DNA from: Bacteroidales bacterium
Lineage (GTDB): Bacteria > Bacteroidota > Bacteroidia > Bacteroidales > UBA932
Assembly: GCA_017399905.1 (NCBI GenBank)
Contig: JAFQAR010000057.1
Coordinates: 1 to 39,071 of the forward strand
Length of the DNA: 39,071 nucleotides
Reading direction: 5' to 3'
Part shown: piece after piece, positions 15,682-24,314 of the stretch
Position numbering within the stretch: position 1 is the stretch's first letter
Layout of the letters: the number at the start of each line of letters is the position of its first letter
Position numbers and translations under genes: made by a program
The notes under the pieces: model-generated
Seen by the model: only the letters and a program-made list of their open reading frames with translations
What the model was told of the DNA's origin: nothing
Database searches by the model: none

Positions 15682-18309
15682 ATGAGATTATCGTTTAATA
15701 TATTATTGTCAGCCGCCATCCTTCTGTCTTCTCTGATTTTCGGAAGCTGTTCGAAAGTCGAAGAGCCGGATTATCGTGAGAAGGTGTACGGATATGTGCA
15801 GTTCAAGCTGTACAAGGAGGCTTCTTATGACGGCACTAAGGCTGTTGTGTCTCAGCTGGATTATCTGAAGGATGTCTCTAAGATAAAGGTGACCCTCAGG
15901 TATGACGGCAATGAGATCACCCAGACTCTTGTGATGAACAGCTCCGATGAGGATGCAGCCGAATTCGGACTGAGAAGCGATAAGCTGAAGCTTCTCGCGG
16001 GAGATTACAGCATTTCCACCTTCACATTGTTCGACAAGCAGGATCAGCCTCTGTATGTAAGGACTCCTTCCGAGGAATTCTCGAACTTTACCGTCGTGGC
16101 AGGAGGATTGTATGTGCATGATCTTGTCGCAGCGGCTGTCCAGAGAGGAAAAGTCAGATTTTCCATTGTCAAGGATATGTCTGATCTTTCGGGAAATCCG
16201 AAGACAAAGGCTGTTACGGATGAATATACCTTTGATGAGATTGAATATGCGACAATAACCGTCAAGACGGGAAATACCACTTTGCCGGCATTTGAGATGC
16301 TGCCGATGGACTTCTCGGTTCATTTTACCGATGATGGCGTAGAGGATGGATACATGACGTCTTCTTTGTCATGTGATTCTCTTCTGACTGTCAGGGCGGG
16401 CTCATATGAGGTCGTGTCATATGCTCTTTATGATTCCGGAAAGAAGCTTCTTGAAGCTGACTCCGATGTGAAGAATGTGAAGTTCGTTGTCACGGATAAC
16501 GATGTCACTGATGCGGATGTTCCGGTAGCGCTCAAGGAGAGCGACGAATATATAAAGGATTATTATGCCCTTTATGAAATATGGAAATCTCTCAATGGAG
16601 AGGACTGGTACTATGTCGGTGAAGATTTTCCTCGAGGTGCTAACTGGAATTTCAACAAGGATCCCGATCTTTGGGGAGACCAGCCTGGCGTTTCGCTTCA
16701 TTCAAACGGACGTGTCGCCTTGCTGAATCTCAGTGACTTCGGTTTCCATGGCCACATGTCACCGGCCTTGGGTCAGCTGACAGAACTTGTCGAACTGTAC
16801 CTCGGATCTCACAACGATATGAATCTGGGAGGATATGACCCGGTGGTACAGCCTGGAAAGGGTACTGCTGAAAGGATGTCCAGACATAAGGAATACATGA
16901 AGCTCCTTCATCCTGTGACCCAGATGTCAGAGCCTATCGCCAGAGCATATGCCGAGCATGGCATCACATTCCCTGAGATCGCTATGTACGAGAACTTGGC
17001 TGAAGATCAGATCATAGAAAAGGGTACAGGATCGATGAGGATCAGACCGATGGATATGATATCAGGAAAGATCAACAACGGATTGAAGAGTCTTCCTGCT
17101 CAGATTGGCAATCTTACCAATCTTGAGCAGCTGTTCATCGCAAACAGTGAGATCGAAACTCTCCCTGATGAAATGGCAAATCTCAGGTCATGTACCGATG
17201 TGGAGGTATACAACTGTCCTAAGATGACTCAGTTCCCTATGGTTCTCGCGCGTATGCCGGAGCTTGTGACGTTGAACATTGCGAATAACCTTCAGTGGAG
17301 TCCCGAGGAAGTCCTCAAGGGTTTCAAGGCCATAGCTACAGGCCCGTCAGCCGAGAAGCTACAGCTTCTGTATCTTAACCAGAACAATCTCGAAGTCATT
17401 CCGAAGGAAATCAAGAACATGAAGAAGCTCGGTCTTCTTGATTTTGCATCAAACCGTATCCATACCATTGAGGAAGCATGGGGCAATGACATCAAGCCTG
17501 TACAGCTTTATCTTGACAACAACAGGCTGTCTTCATTCCCGGTAGATGAGAACGGCGTATTCTGTTATATGGAAGATGCTGAAACCTTCTCGGTAAAGAA
17601 CAATGATTTCACAGAGTTCCCGAACATCTTCGATGCAGAATCGATGTTTGCGATAGTTTCCGTGGATTTCTCTTACAATCATATCGCCTCTTTCCCTGAA
17701 GATTTCCGAGGTATATATGTCCAGACCCTTACAATTGCCAATAATCCGGAGTTCACGGCTTATCCGGTCGAGCTTGCAAAGTCGAATTCGAAGATCATGA
17801 ACATAAACTTCAGAGGATGTAACATCAGCGACATACCTGAAGGATCATTCGAATATGAGAATGCGGTGCAGCTGCAGTCTTTCGACTTTTCATATAATGA
17901 CCTTGACGATCTTCCTTGGGAGATGCATGCCGGCAACATGCCTTACCTGTATGGTGTGGAACTTTCATATAACAAGTTCTCAAGCTTCCCGTGGGAACCT
18001 CTCGATTCCCAATACCTTACTGTGTATGCAATACGCGGACAGCGTAATGATGAAGGCGAGAGATGCCTTTCCGAGTGGCCTACAGGACTGTATAACCATA
18101 GAGGACTCAGAGGTTTCTATATAGGTTCGAACAATCTTGGTAAAATTGAGGATACCATTTCTACTCTGATCTATTATCTTGATATCAGTGACAATCCGGA
18201 AATCATTTTCGATGCTTCCGATATCTGTTATGCCCATCAGCAGAATGTGTATTACCTGATTTATGACAAGACTCAGGACATCAGAAATTGTGATTATATG
18301 TTGAATTAG
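15682..18309 (+). CDS. Leucine-rich-repeat surface lipoprotein with two DUF4458-like domains
   Basis: The protein has 875 residues with lipobox FGSC (Cys23). Residues about 33-155 and 156-285 are two copies of a beta domain like DUF4458: each has a strand with GYVQFKLYK or GKVRFSIVK, an LTVRAGSYEV or LKLLAGDYSI turn and a final variable strand. Residue 290 onward gives the bacterial LRR cap (DYYALYEIWKSLNGEDWY, then NW, W and GRVALLNL). A run of leucine-rich repeats extends nearly to the C-terminus, for example LTNLEQLFIANSEIETLP, LQLLYLNQNNLEVIP and VSVDFSYNHIASFP. LRR arcs bind proteins, so this is probably a protein-binding surface receptor. It lies 15 bases after the DUF5003-like gene. 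Confidence 0.85.
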   Translation: MRLSFNILLSAAILLSSLIFGSCSKVEEPDYREKVYGYVQFKLYKEASYDGTKAVVSQLDYLKDVSKIKVTLRYDGNEITQTLVMNSSDEDAAEFGLRSDKLKLLAGDYSISTFTLFDKQDQPLYVRTPSEEFSNFTVVAGGLYVHDLVAAAVQRGKVRFSIVKDMSDLSGNPKTKAVTDEYTFDEIEYATITVKTGNTTLPAFEMLPMDFSVHFTDDGVEDGYMTSSLSCDSLLTVRAGSYEVVSYALYDSGKKLLEADSDVKNVKFVVTDNDVTDADVPVALKESDEYIKDYYALYEIWKSLNGEDWYYVGEDFPRGANWNFNKDPDLWGDQPGVSLHSNGRVALLNLSDFGFHGHMSPALGQLTELVELYLGSHNDMNLGGYDPVVQPGKGTAERMSRHKEYMKLLHPVTQMSEPIARAYAEHGITFPEIAMYENLAEDQIIEKGTGSMRIRPMDMISGKINNGLKSLPAQIGNLTNLEQLFIANSEIETLPDEMANLRSCTDVEVYNCPKMTQFPMVLARMPELVTLNIANNLQWSPEEVLKGFKAIATGPSAEKLQLLYLNQNNLEVIPKEIKNMKKLGLLDFASNRIHTIEEAWGNDIKPVQLYLDNNRLSSFPVDENGVFCYMEDAETFSVKNNDFTEFPNIFDAESMFAIVSVDFSYNHIASFPEDFRGIYVQTLTIANNPEFTAYPVELAKSNSKIMNINFRGCNISDIPEGSFEYENAVQLQSFDFSYNDLDDLPWEMHAGNMPYLYGVELSYNKFSSFPWEPLDSQYLTVYAIRGQRNDEGERCLSEWPTGLYNHRGLRGFYIGSNNLGKIEDTISTLIYYLDISDNPEIIFDASDICYAHQQNVYYLIYDKTQDIRNCDYMLN

Positions 18310-18324
18310 CGGAAAATGCAGGAC

Positions 18325-19950
18325 ATGAACAGATATAAGTTTTTATCAATTATCATGGCTATGGCTGTCTTTGCAGCCTGCGGACCGGAGAATGTTGAAT
18401 TTGATGTTAACACCGGTTTCGGTGACGGAGCGCTTTCCATCGGTCCTGAAGGAGGTTCCCTTCCTGTTGAAGTGACCGCTGGAGGTGACTGGGTGGTTAT
18501 CACGGAAGAGCCCTGGATTTCTGTTTCTCCGGCTAACGGACGAGGCGTCTCAAGATGTGTCGTGAGCATTGACTCGACTCTGACTGTGTCTGAAAGAGTC
18601 GGTGCTGTCCGTATCCAGAGTCTGGATGATGTGGATGAGAAGAAGGACTTCAATATCGTCCAGAAAGGTTTTGATTATCAGATCGTTCTTGACGAAACAT
18701 CAGTTGAAGTCGAAGATTTTGCCGAATACGGGGAAAGATATTTTCAGGTAAAGGTAAAGTCGAATATAGATTTCGATGTAGTGTTGCCGGAGGGTGCCGA
18801 ATCATGGCTTTCATACAGCAAGTCGGCTCCTGATTTCGACAGAGGTGCAAGACCGAGAAGTTCGGTGATACGTTTTGATTGGAGAGTGAATTCCCGTGAC
18901 CATGAGAGGATTGCGGATATTTCCTTCAAGCCGCATGAGCAGGTGACGATGGGAAAGCACGATGGGCTTAAGGTCGTGCAGAAGGCTGCTCTTCCTATAC
19001 CTGTCGGTACTCCGGCAGGCGACTCGCTTGCAATACTTGCTGTAAGCCGTGCATTGGGCTGTTTTACAGAGTTTGACACATCGGAAAGGATGGAACATTG
19101 GAACAATGTGGCGGTATGGAAGAACGGTCCGGATAAGGGACGTGTGAAATATGTCCAGTTCTTCATGTTCAAGACACAGGAGGAGATACCTTTCGAAATA
19201 CAGTATCTGACTGCTGCAGATGAGATCGCCATCTACTCCAATGCGAACCATTTCCTCCGCAATCTCGATACCGGTGAGCATATCGCCAAGCTTACACAGC
19301 TCAAGAGGTTGACGATCGGTGCCTATGGCTTGACTTCGCTCCATCCTGACTTCGTGAATCTCAAGAATCTTGAGTACCTTGATCTCAGTTCGAACTGTTT
19401 CCAGAAAATTCCAGATATCCTCACTCCTGAGAACTTCCCGAACCTTCACTCGCTTATACTTAATGCAAATCAGAGGCATACGATCTATGACCTGAGCAAT
19501 GACAAGAGGGAGAGTATCGGAGGATTTGTAGATGAACCGGGCTTCCCTGTCCGTCTGCTCAAGTGGAGAAATCTTGATACGTTGAGACTTTCCGTAAATT
19601 ACATAGAGGGCGAAATTCCTGATCTCAAGTATGAACCAGGAATAGAGAAGTGGACCGCAGAAGAAGTCAATGCGTGCGATACACTTCCGGAAATCCTCAT
19701 AGGCTTGCCTAAGGTGCTTCCGGATACGGATTTCTTTGCAATCAATTTCAACAGATTGACAGGAGAACTGCCGGATTGGCTTTTATATCATCCTAAACTC
19801 GATTATTGGTTACCTTACTCATTGGTCTTCTCTCAGGAAGGAAAGACCCGTGACGGCCAGAATGCGGGTTTCAGCAATGAACCTGTCAGCCTGGACTACT
19901 ATTACGAGCATTATCAGAACAAGAAGTTGAACCCGAACAATAATAAATAG
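18325..19950 (+). CDS. BACON-domain and leucine-rich-repeat surface lipoprotein
   Basis: The protein has 541 residues from the ATG at 18325; an in-frame ATG at 18316 would add three. The lipobox is FAAC (Cys19). Residues about 37-115 form a BACON-type Ig domain (SIGPEGGSLPVEVTAGGDWVV, W-ISVSP.NG, RVGAVRIQS, F-IVQKG). A second, more divergent copy lies at about 120-221 and ends LKVVQKA. An LRR-cap-like segment (SLAILAVSRAL, then W and GRVKYVQFF) and leucine-rich repeats at about 290-500 follow, such as LTQLKRLTIGAYGLTSLHPDF and LKNLEYLDLSSNCFQKIPD. The tail is Asn/Lys-rich. It shares cap and repeats with its upstream neighbour, so the two may be diverged paralogues with different N-terminal domains. 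Protein binding at the cell surface is inferred. Confidence 0.85.
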   Translation: MNRYKFLSIIMAMAVFAACGPENVEFDVNTGFGDGALSIGPEGGSLPVEVTAGGDWVVITEEPWISVSPANGRGVSRCVVSIDSTLTVSERVGAVRIQSLDDVDEKKDFNIVQKGFDYQIVLDETSVEVEDFAEYGERYFQVKVKSNIDFDVVLPEGAESWLSYSKSAPDFDRGARPRSSVIRFDWRVNSRDHERIADISFKPHEQVTMGKHDGLKVVQKAALPIPVGTPAGDSLAILAVSRALGCFTEFDTSERMEHWNNVAVWKNGPDKGRVKYVQFFMFKTQEEIPFEIQYLTAADEIAIYSNANHFLRNLDTGEHIAKLTQLKRLTIGAYGLTSLHPDFVNLKNLEYLDLSSNCFQKIPDILTPENFPNLHSLILNANQRHTIYDLSNDKRESIGGFVDEPGFPVRLLKWRNLDTLRLSVNYIEGEIPDLKYEPGIEKWTAEEVNACDTLPEILIGLPKVLPDTDFFAINFNRLTGELPDWLLYHPKLDYWLPYSLVFSQEGKTRDGQNAGFSNEPVSLDYYYEHYQNKKLNPNNNK

Positions 19951-19955
19951 TGAAG

Positions 19956-21977
19956 ATGATCAGAAGAAAAGCAATACATATACTGGCTTCAGTCCTTCTT
20001 GCAGGATTTACGGCTTGCTCTGTCGATGGTCCGCAGACAAGTGTGGATACAGATGAGTCCAAGCTGCCTCAGATGTCTCCGGATGTTGTGGAAGGCCAGC
20101 TTCTTGTGCGTTTCGATGCAAGGGTGAGCGAAATCCTCGACAAGGCCGGTCTTACCAAGAGCGGCCCGGCCCGCCCTATGAAACGTTCCGGTGTCATGTC
20201 TGTCGACGAGATACTTTCGCTTGTGGACGGATACCATATCGAGAGAGTGTTTCCTGTGGACGTCAGGTCTGAAGACAAGGCGCGCGAAGAGGGACTTCAC
20301 CTTTGGTATGTCGTGAAATTCGGCAAGGAACATTCCGTGGAGAAGGTGGCTGAGGACCTTTCCAAGCTGGGAGAGGTGAGCCGGGTGGAATACAACCGTA
20401 CCCTCAAGCGTTCCGATGACAAGCCTGTTCCATTGACTATGGACAAGCTGCGCAAGATGACGCCGAAGGCATCGGTAGCCTTCAATGACCCTCTGCTCGG
20501 GGACCAGTGGCATCTTGTGAACGACGGAACTCTCCGGGAGACGAAGTTCCTTCCGGATGCGGATGTTCAGGTGAAGGATGCATGGAAACTCACTACAGGT
20601 GATCCTTCCATTATCGTCGCCGTTCTTGACGAGGGTGTCGATGTGACCCATCCGGACCTCAAGGCAAGCATGTGGGTGAATGAAGGCGAAATATGGGGAT
20701 CGCATGAAGATAATGACGGCAATGGATATGCCGGTGATGTACATGGATACAATTTTGTCGGAAAAAGCGGCCTCATTTCCGTGAGCTCACTTTATGATAC
20801 CGGTCACGGAAGCCATGTCGCCGGCGTGATCGCTGCTGTGAATGACAATGGCGAGGGCATAAGTTCCATCGCCGGCGGTACTGAATCGGCACCTGGAGTA
20901 AGGATAATGTCTTGTCAGATCTTCTCGGGATTGTACGCAGGAACAGTTCTGGAAGAGGTGAGGGCAATCAAATATGCGGCCGATAACGGTGCGGTTATCC
21001 TTCAGTGCAGCTGGGGATACATTTCAGGTGCGGCAAATCCATATGAATGGACTCCGCAGTATTCTACCGATGAAGAGTGGGAGACATATAACGTTCTTGA
21101 AAGAAAGGCCCTGGATTACTTCATCCACAATGCGGGATCTCCTGACGGCGTGATAGACGGAGGCCTTGCAATCTTTGCAGGCGGTAACGAGGCAGCTCCG
21201 GCAGCCAGCTATCCGGGAGCTTATCCGGACTTCATCGCTGTTGCTGCAACGGCCGGCGACTTCACTCCGGCGGTTTACAGCAACTATGGTCCGGGAACTA
21301 CGATTTCTGCTCCTGGCGGAGATCAGGATTACTATTGGGACTATGTGGACGAGGACCATAGGCTCGGAGAAATCGGCTGCATCCTTTCGACTCTTCCTAT
21401 GCATGTCAGCGAAAGCGGTTACGGATATATGGAAGGAACATCAATGGCCTGTCCTCATGTTTCGGGAGTCGCTGCTCTGGGACTTTCATATGCAGCAAAG
21501 CTCAGAAGACATTTCACTGCTGACGAGTTCAAGGCTTTGATATACGAGACAGCACTGCCTATAGATTCTTATATGAAGGGCAATAAGCAGTATAAGAAAT
21601 ATGTTATCGATCTTGAACAGTCATCGCCTATGATGCAGATCAGCCTTGATGCGTTCAAAGGCAAGATGGGAAGCGGACAGATCAATGCATACGGACTTCT
21701 CAAAGCGGTTGAAGGTGCAGGAACAGAGATGACCTTCCCGAACCTGTATGTGGCCGAAGGCGGTCAGGTGAAGGTATCGCCGTCTATGTATATGGACGGA
21801 AAATCCTTTACCGTTTCTGTCAGCGATCCTGAGGTCGCATCTGCTGAGATCAGGGACGGAATGATGATCGTCAAGGGCCTCAAGACAGGTCAGACAGAAG
21901 CATCGGTTACCGGTGCAAGGACAGACAGGTTCGTGATAACCGTCCGCAGCGGGGCAAACGTAAACGGCTGGCTATAG
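19956..21977 (+). CDS. Subtilisin-like (S8) serine protease, surface lipoprotein
   Basis: The protein has 673 residues from the ATG at 19956. A GTG at 19950 overlapping the previous stop would add two residues. The lipobox is FTAC (Cys21). An N-terminal prodomain-like region (about 45-150, VEGQLLVRF and WYVVKFGKEHSVEKVAEDL) precedes the peptidase. The catalytic triad is complete: Asp225 (VAVLDEGVDVTHPDL), His284 (TGHGSHVAGVIAA) and Ser496 (GTSMACPHVSGVAAL). Asn411 (AGGN) is the oxyanion residue. An Asp/Asn-rich loop (EDNDGNGYAGDVHG) probably binds calcium. About 75 C-terminal residues look like a Big_2-style module. It should cleave proteins at the outer face and feed the SusCD importer, although maturation of operon proteins is another possibility. 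Confidence 0.93.
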   Translation: MIRRKAIHILASVLLAGFTACSVDGPQTSVDTDESKLPQMSPDVVEGQLLVRFDARVSEILDKAGLTKSGPARPMKRSGVMSVDEILSLVDGYHIERVFPVDVRSEDKAREEGLHLWYVVKFGKEHSVEKVAEDLSKLGEVSRVEYNRTLKRSDDKPVPLTMDKLRKMTPKASVAFNDPLLGDQWHLVNDGTLRETKFLPDADVQVKDAWKLTTGDPSIIVAVLDEGVDVTHPDLKASMWVNEGEIWGSHEDNDGNGYAGDVHGYNFVGKSGLISVSSLYDTGHGSHVAGVIAAVNDNGEGISSIAGGTESAPGVRIMSCQIFSGLYAGTVLEEVRAIKYAADNGAVILQCSWGYISGAANPYEWTPQYSTDEEWETYNVLERKALDYFIHNAGSPDGVIDGGLAIFAGGNEAAPAASYPGAYPDFIAVAATAGDFTPAVYSNYGPGTTISAPGGDQDYYWDYVDEDHRLGEIGCILSTLPMHVSESGYGYMEGTSMACPHVSGVAALGLSYAAKLRRHFTADEFKALIYETALPIDSYMKGNKQYKKYVIDLEQSSPMMQISLDAFKGKMGSGQINAYGLLKAVEGAGTEMTFPNLYVAEGGQVKVSPSMYMDGKSFTVSVSDPEVASAEIRDGMMIVKGLKTGQTEASVTGARTDRFVITVRSGANVNGWL

Positions 21978-21980
21978 GAT

Positions 21981-22757
21981 ATGGGTTCATTCAGGGTGTA
22001 TGCAGTTCTTCTGCTGACGGCGGTAATGTGCTTTCCGGCTGGAGCTCAGTTGAAGATAGTGCCGAGGGAAAGGCTGGAAAGCGTTGTCTCTCCTCGTCTT
22101 TCGCGGGATTCCTCCTCGCTTCTTTTCGATGTGCGGAGGATTGCTGCAGCCCCGATGAATGAAGATGACCCTCCGTCTGTGTACAGCTATCCGTTCCGGA
22201 ATGTGGGAAAGGACCCGGTAAGGATAAGGCTGATCAGAACCACATGCTCATGCCTTGCCGCCTTTTGCGATGTTTCTGTAATACAGCCAGGAGAAAGGGC
22301 CTCAGTTACGGTAAGATATGATCCGGAAGGACATCCCGGACGTTTCGAGAGGAAGATTTTCGTATATACCCAGGAGGGAAATGAGCCTTGTGCGGTCTTG
22401 AGCCTGAATGTCACTGTGGCTTCCGGGGCCGATCTGTCGGATGAATATCCTGTCCAGATGGGAGGAATAAGACTCCGCAGGAACAGCCTGAGTTTCCGGA
22501 AAGGGGTGAAGGCTGTGGAAAAGATCAGGTTCATCAATACAGGGGACTCTTCCCTTGTCATAGATTGTGAAGAATTCTTTCTTCCGGCCTGCATAGGTTT
22601 CGAATCGAGGCCGGCCAGGGTGGAGGCTGGAGAAGAAGGTGAGCTGGTAATATCTTATGATCCGGCTTCCGATCAGGGAAGAAACAACGTGAAACTTATG
22701 CTGAAAGGGCTGGGAGTCCCTCCAGGCCAGGCTACGCTGAATATCAGAATAGAATAA
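21981..22757 (+). CDS. Periplasmic DUF1573-domain protein
   Basis: The protein has 258 residues. The signal peptide ends CFPAGAQ and has no lipobox, so it is probably secreted to the periplasm by signal peptidase I. Two DUF1573-like (ASPM/SPD2-type Ig) domains are visible. The first has YPFRNVGKDPVRIRLIRTTCSCLAA, then VIQPGERASVTVRYDPEGHPGRFERKIFVYT. The second has IRFINTGDSSLVIDC and VEAGEEGELVISYDPASDQGRNNVKLML. The family is widespread in Bacteroidetes and its role is not established. The gene starts 3 bases after the protease stop, within the operon. Confidence 0.85.
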   Translation: MGSFRVYAVLLLTAVMCFPAGAQLKIVPRERLESVVSPRLSRDSSSLLFDVRRIAAAPMNEDDPPSVYSYPFRNVGKDPVRIRLIRTTCSCLAAFCDVSVIQPGERASVTVRYDPEGHPGRFERKIFVYTQEGNEPCAVLSLNVTVASGADLSDEYPVQMGGIRLRRNSLSFRKGVKAVEKIRFINTGDSSLVIDCEEFFLPACIGFESRPARVEAGEEGELVISYDPASDQGRNNVKLMLKGLGVPPGQATLNIRIE

Positions 22758-22772
22758 AAAGTATCATATATT

Positions 22773-23237
22773 ATGAAAAGAATAAGAACAATAATCGTTG
22801 CAATGCTTGTTGCCATATCCTTGTCTTCAGTATCCTGCAGGAAACCGGGTGAGGATGTCGTTTACCTTGAAGTCAATGCAAACAACATTTCAGGCAAATG
22901 GGAACTTGTGGAATGGAGCGGTACGTCATTCAACGACGGAACGTACATATTCCTTGACATTGTACGAAATGACAGGACCTTTACCATGTATCAGAATGTT
23001 GACAGCTTCGTGGATATGCCTCATGTGGTTACAGGGTCGTACTACCTTGAGAACGATCCTATGCTCGGTGCTGTCATCCGTGGCAATTATGACCATGATG
23101 CAGGTGACTGGTCGCATCGCTATATCATCAGCGGGCTAACAGAGACAAGCATGACATGGACTGCAAAGGATGATGATACCTTTGTACAGAAATTCCAGCG
23201 TGTGGAAACGATTCCCGTGGCTCCTGACCAGGAATAG
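22773..23237 (+). CDS. Small lipocalin-like lipoprotein
   Basis: The protein has 154 residues with lipobox VSC (Cys22 in LSSVSCRKPG). The body has the order of strands seen in Bacteroidetes lipocalin-like proteins: NISGKWELVEWSG, GTYIFLDIVRNDRTFTMYQ, VTGSYYLE, RYIISGLTETSMTWTAKDD. The family typically forms a small beta barrel of unknown ligand. It is the last gene of the operon, 15 bases after DUF1573. Its stop codon lies inside a palindrome that also holds the stop of the convergent LytTR gene. Confidence 0.7.
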   Translation: MKRIRTIIVAMLVAISLSSVSCRKPGEDVVYLEVNANNISGKWELVEWSGTSFNDGTYIFLDIVRNDRTFTMYQNVDSFVDMPHVVTGSYYLENDPMLGAVIRGNYDHDAGDWSHRYIISGLTETSMTWTAKDDDTFVQKFQRVETIPVAPDQE

Positions 23238-23250
23238 GAGCCTATTCCTG
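23229..23250. terminator. Perfect palindrome shared by two convergent genes
   Basis: CAGGAATAGG (23229-23238) and CCTATTCCTG (23241-23250) are perfect inverted copies separated by two bases. The TAG of the lipocalin-like gene (23235-23237) and the stop of the LytTR gene (23242-23244 on the minus strand) both lie in it. It has no T-run, so termination would not be purely intrinsic. Confidence 0.5.
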
Positions 23251-24135
23251 CATGGGTTCCAGAAGAGGGGACTGTTCCGTGAAATGGCTTAATACGATGT
23301 CCGTATAAGTCTTGGTTACGGATATAGGAGGTATGGCTTCATTGTCAAGGTCAAGGACATAGCCTTCGCTTTCCTTTCTCAACATGCTGACCTTCTGGAG
23401 ATTCACTACATATTTTCGGTGACATCTTACCAATGCGCTGCCCTTGAAGCTTTCTTCTACAGTCTTCAAGCGGCAGCGTAACATGTATTGCTTCAGCTCT
23501 CCCTTGCTGTCAGTGTACCATACCTTGATGTAGTTGTCGTCGGACTCTATGTAGTAAAGGTTGTCCGGATTGAGCGAGAGCTTCAGTGTGCCGCTGTTGT
23601 CGAACAATGTTATCTTCTGCATCTGAGCTTCAGGTCTGAGAGGCTCGTCAGTGACTACGTTCTCGTAGTTCATCAGCCTTATCGTATTGTTCTTGTCGAT
23701 GATGGCGAAATACATTCCGGCTATGAGATACGGGACGCCTATGGCTATGGTGCCGTACAGGAGGGAACGTCCGAAGATCTGAAGCGTGCTTTCGTCTTTC
23801 GGTGCCGTGATATCGATGGTCAGCCATGTATAGAACGCGCATAAGGCAATGATTTCCATAATGCACCATAAAGTATAGCCGAGGTAGGTCATCTCGAACA
23901 TGTTTCTGGTCTTGTACATCAACATTCTGCTGCATATCAGTATGAAGATGGCGATGGCCGCATATACGATGGTCAGAAGGAACATCACTGAATCTCCAAG
24001 ACCGAACCAGGCTGTGTCTGAGAATGGAATATATATGTTCAGGAATACCAGGGCGAAGAGGACAGAGAATGTCACTGTTCCGATAAGCTGGTATTTGCCC
24101 AGAAGATATCTGGGCAGTTTTTCGTTAAAAATCAT
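23242..24135 (-). CDS. Membrane-bound LytTR-family transcriptional regulator
   Basis: The protein has 297 residues. Four hydrophobic helices (about 16-36, 48-70, 84-106 and 124-146) are followed by a linker and a LytTR DNA-binding domain (about 185-285: NLYYIESDDNYIKVWY, LKTVEESF, LVRCHRKYVVNL, ISVTKTYTDIV). I start it at the ATG at 24135, because a good promoter lies at 24160-24191; the longer frame reaching 24303 would read through that promoter. Such LytTR proteins lack a receiver domain and may sense membrane or ligand state directly, which is inference. It converges on the SusCD operon, sharing the palindrome at 23229-23250, and could regulate it or simply be a neighbour. Confidence 0.88.
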   Translation of the reverse strand: MIFNEKLPRYLLGKYQLIGTVTFSVLFALVFLNIYIPFSDTAWFGLGDSVMFLLTIVYAAIAIFILICSRMLMYKTRNMFEMTYLGYTLWCIMEIIALCAFYTWLTIDITAPKDESTLQIFGRSLLYGTIAIGVPYLIAGMYFAIIDKNNTIRLMNYENVVTDEPLRPEAQMQKITLFDNSGTLKLSLNPDNLYYIESDDNYIKVWYTDSKGELKQYMLRCRLKTVEESFKGSALVRCHRKYVVNLQKVSMLRKESEGYVLDLDNEAIPPISVTKTYTDIVLSHFTEQSPLLEPMQE

Positions 24136-24159
24136 CGTCTGTTCTGGTTTTAGTATCTG

Positions 24160-24191
24160 CAAATTTAGAAATTTTTGCCCCAAATAACAAA
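24160..24191 (-). promoter_or_regulatory. Promoter of the LytTR regulator gene
   Basis: On the minus strand TTTG (24188-24191) is followed after 20 bp by TAAATTTG (24160-24167), matching both Bacteroides elements. The start codon is 24 bases downstream, which decides the start at 24135. Confidence 0.65.
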
Positions 24192-24281
24192 AAATCACCA
24201 CGGCCCATCTGTCTTCCGTTACGTTCCGCCAACTTTTTGCGGACCTTGCCACATTAATTTCAAGGCTCTCCTGATGCTTTA

Positions 24282-24289
24282 TAATTTTG
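24282..24289 (+). promoter_or_regulatory. Candidate -7 element of the fabH operon
   Basis: TAATTTTG followed by C matches TAnnTTTG. The -33 region is weak (ATTT about 21 bp upstream). fabH begins 25 bases downstream. Confidence 0.45.
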
Positions 24290-24314
24290 CTGCCGGACAA
24301 CAAAATCGAATAAG

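Noticed and set aside
15709-16323. Minus-strand frame of 204 residues opposite the LRR gene
   Set aside because: Composition is rich in Arg, His, Leu and Ile as expected from antisense, and the plus-strand product has strong domain evidence.
24136-24303. N-terminal extension of the LytTR regulator
   Set aside because: The extra residues read through a good promoter (24160-24191) and do not look like a membrane protein N-terminus.
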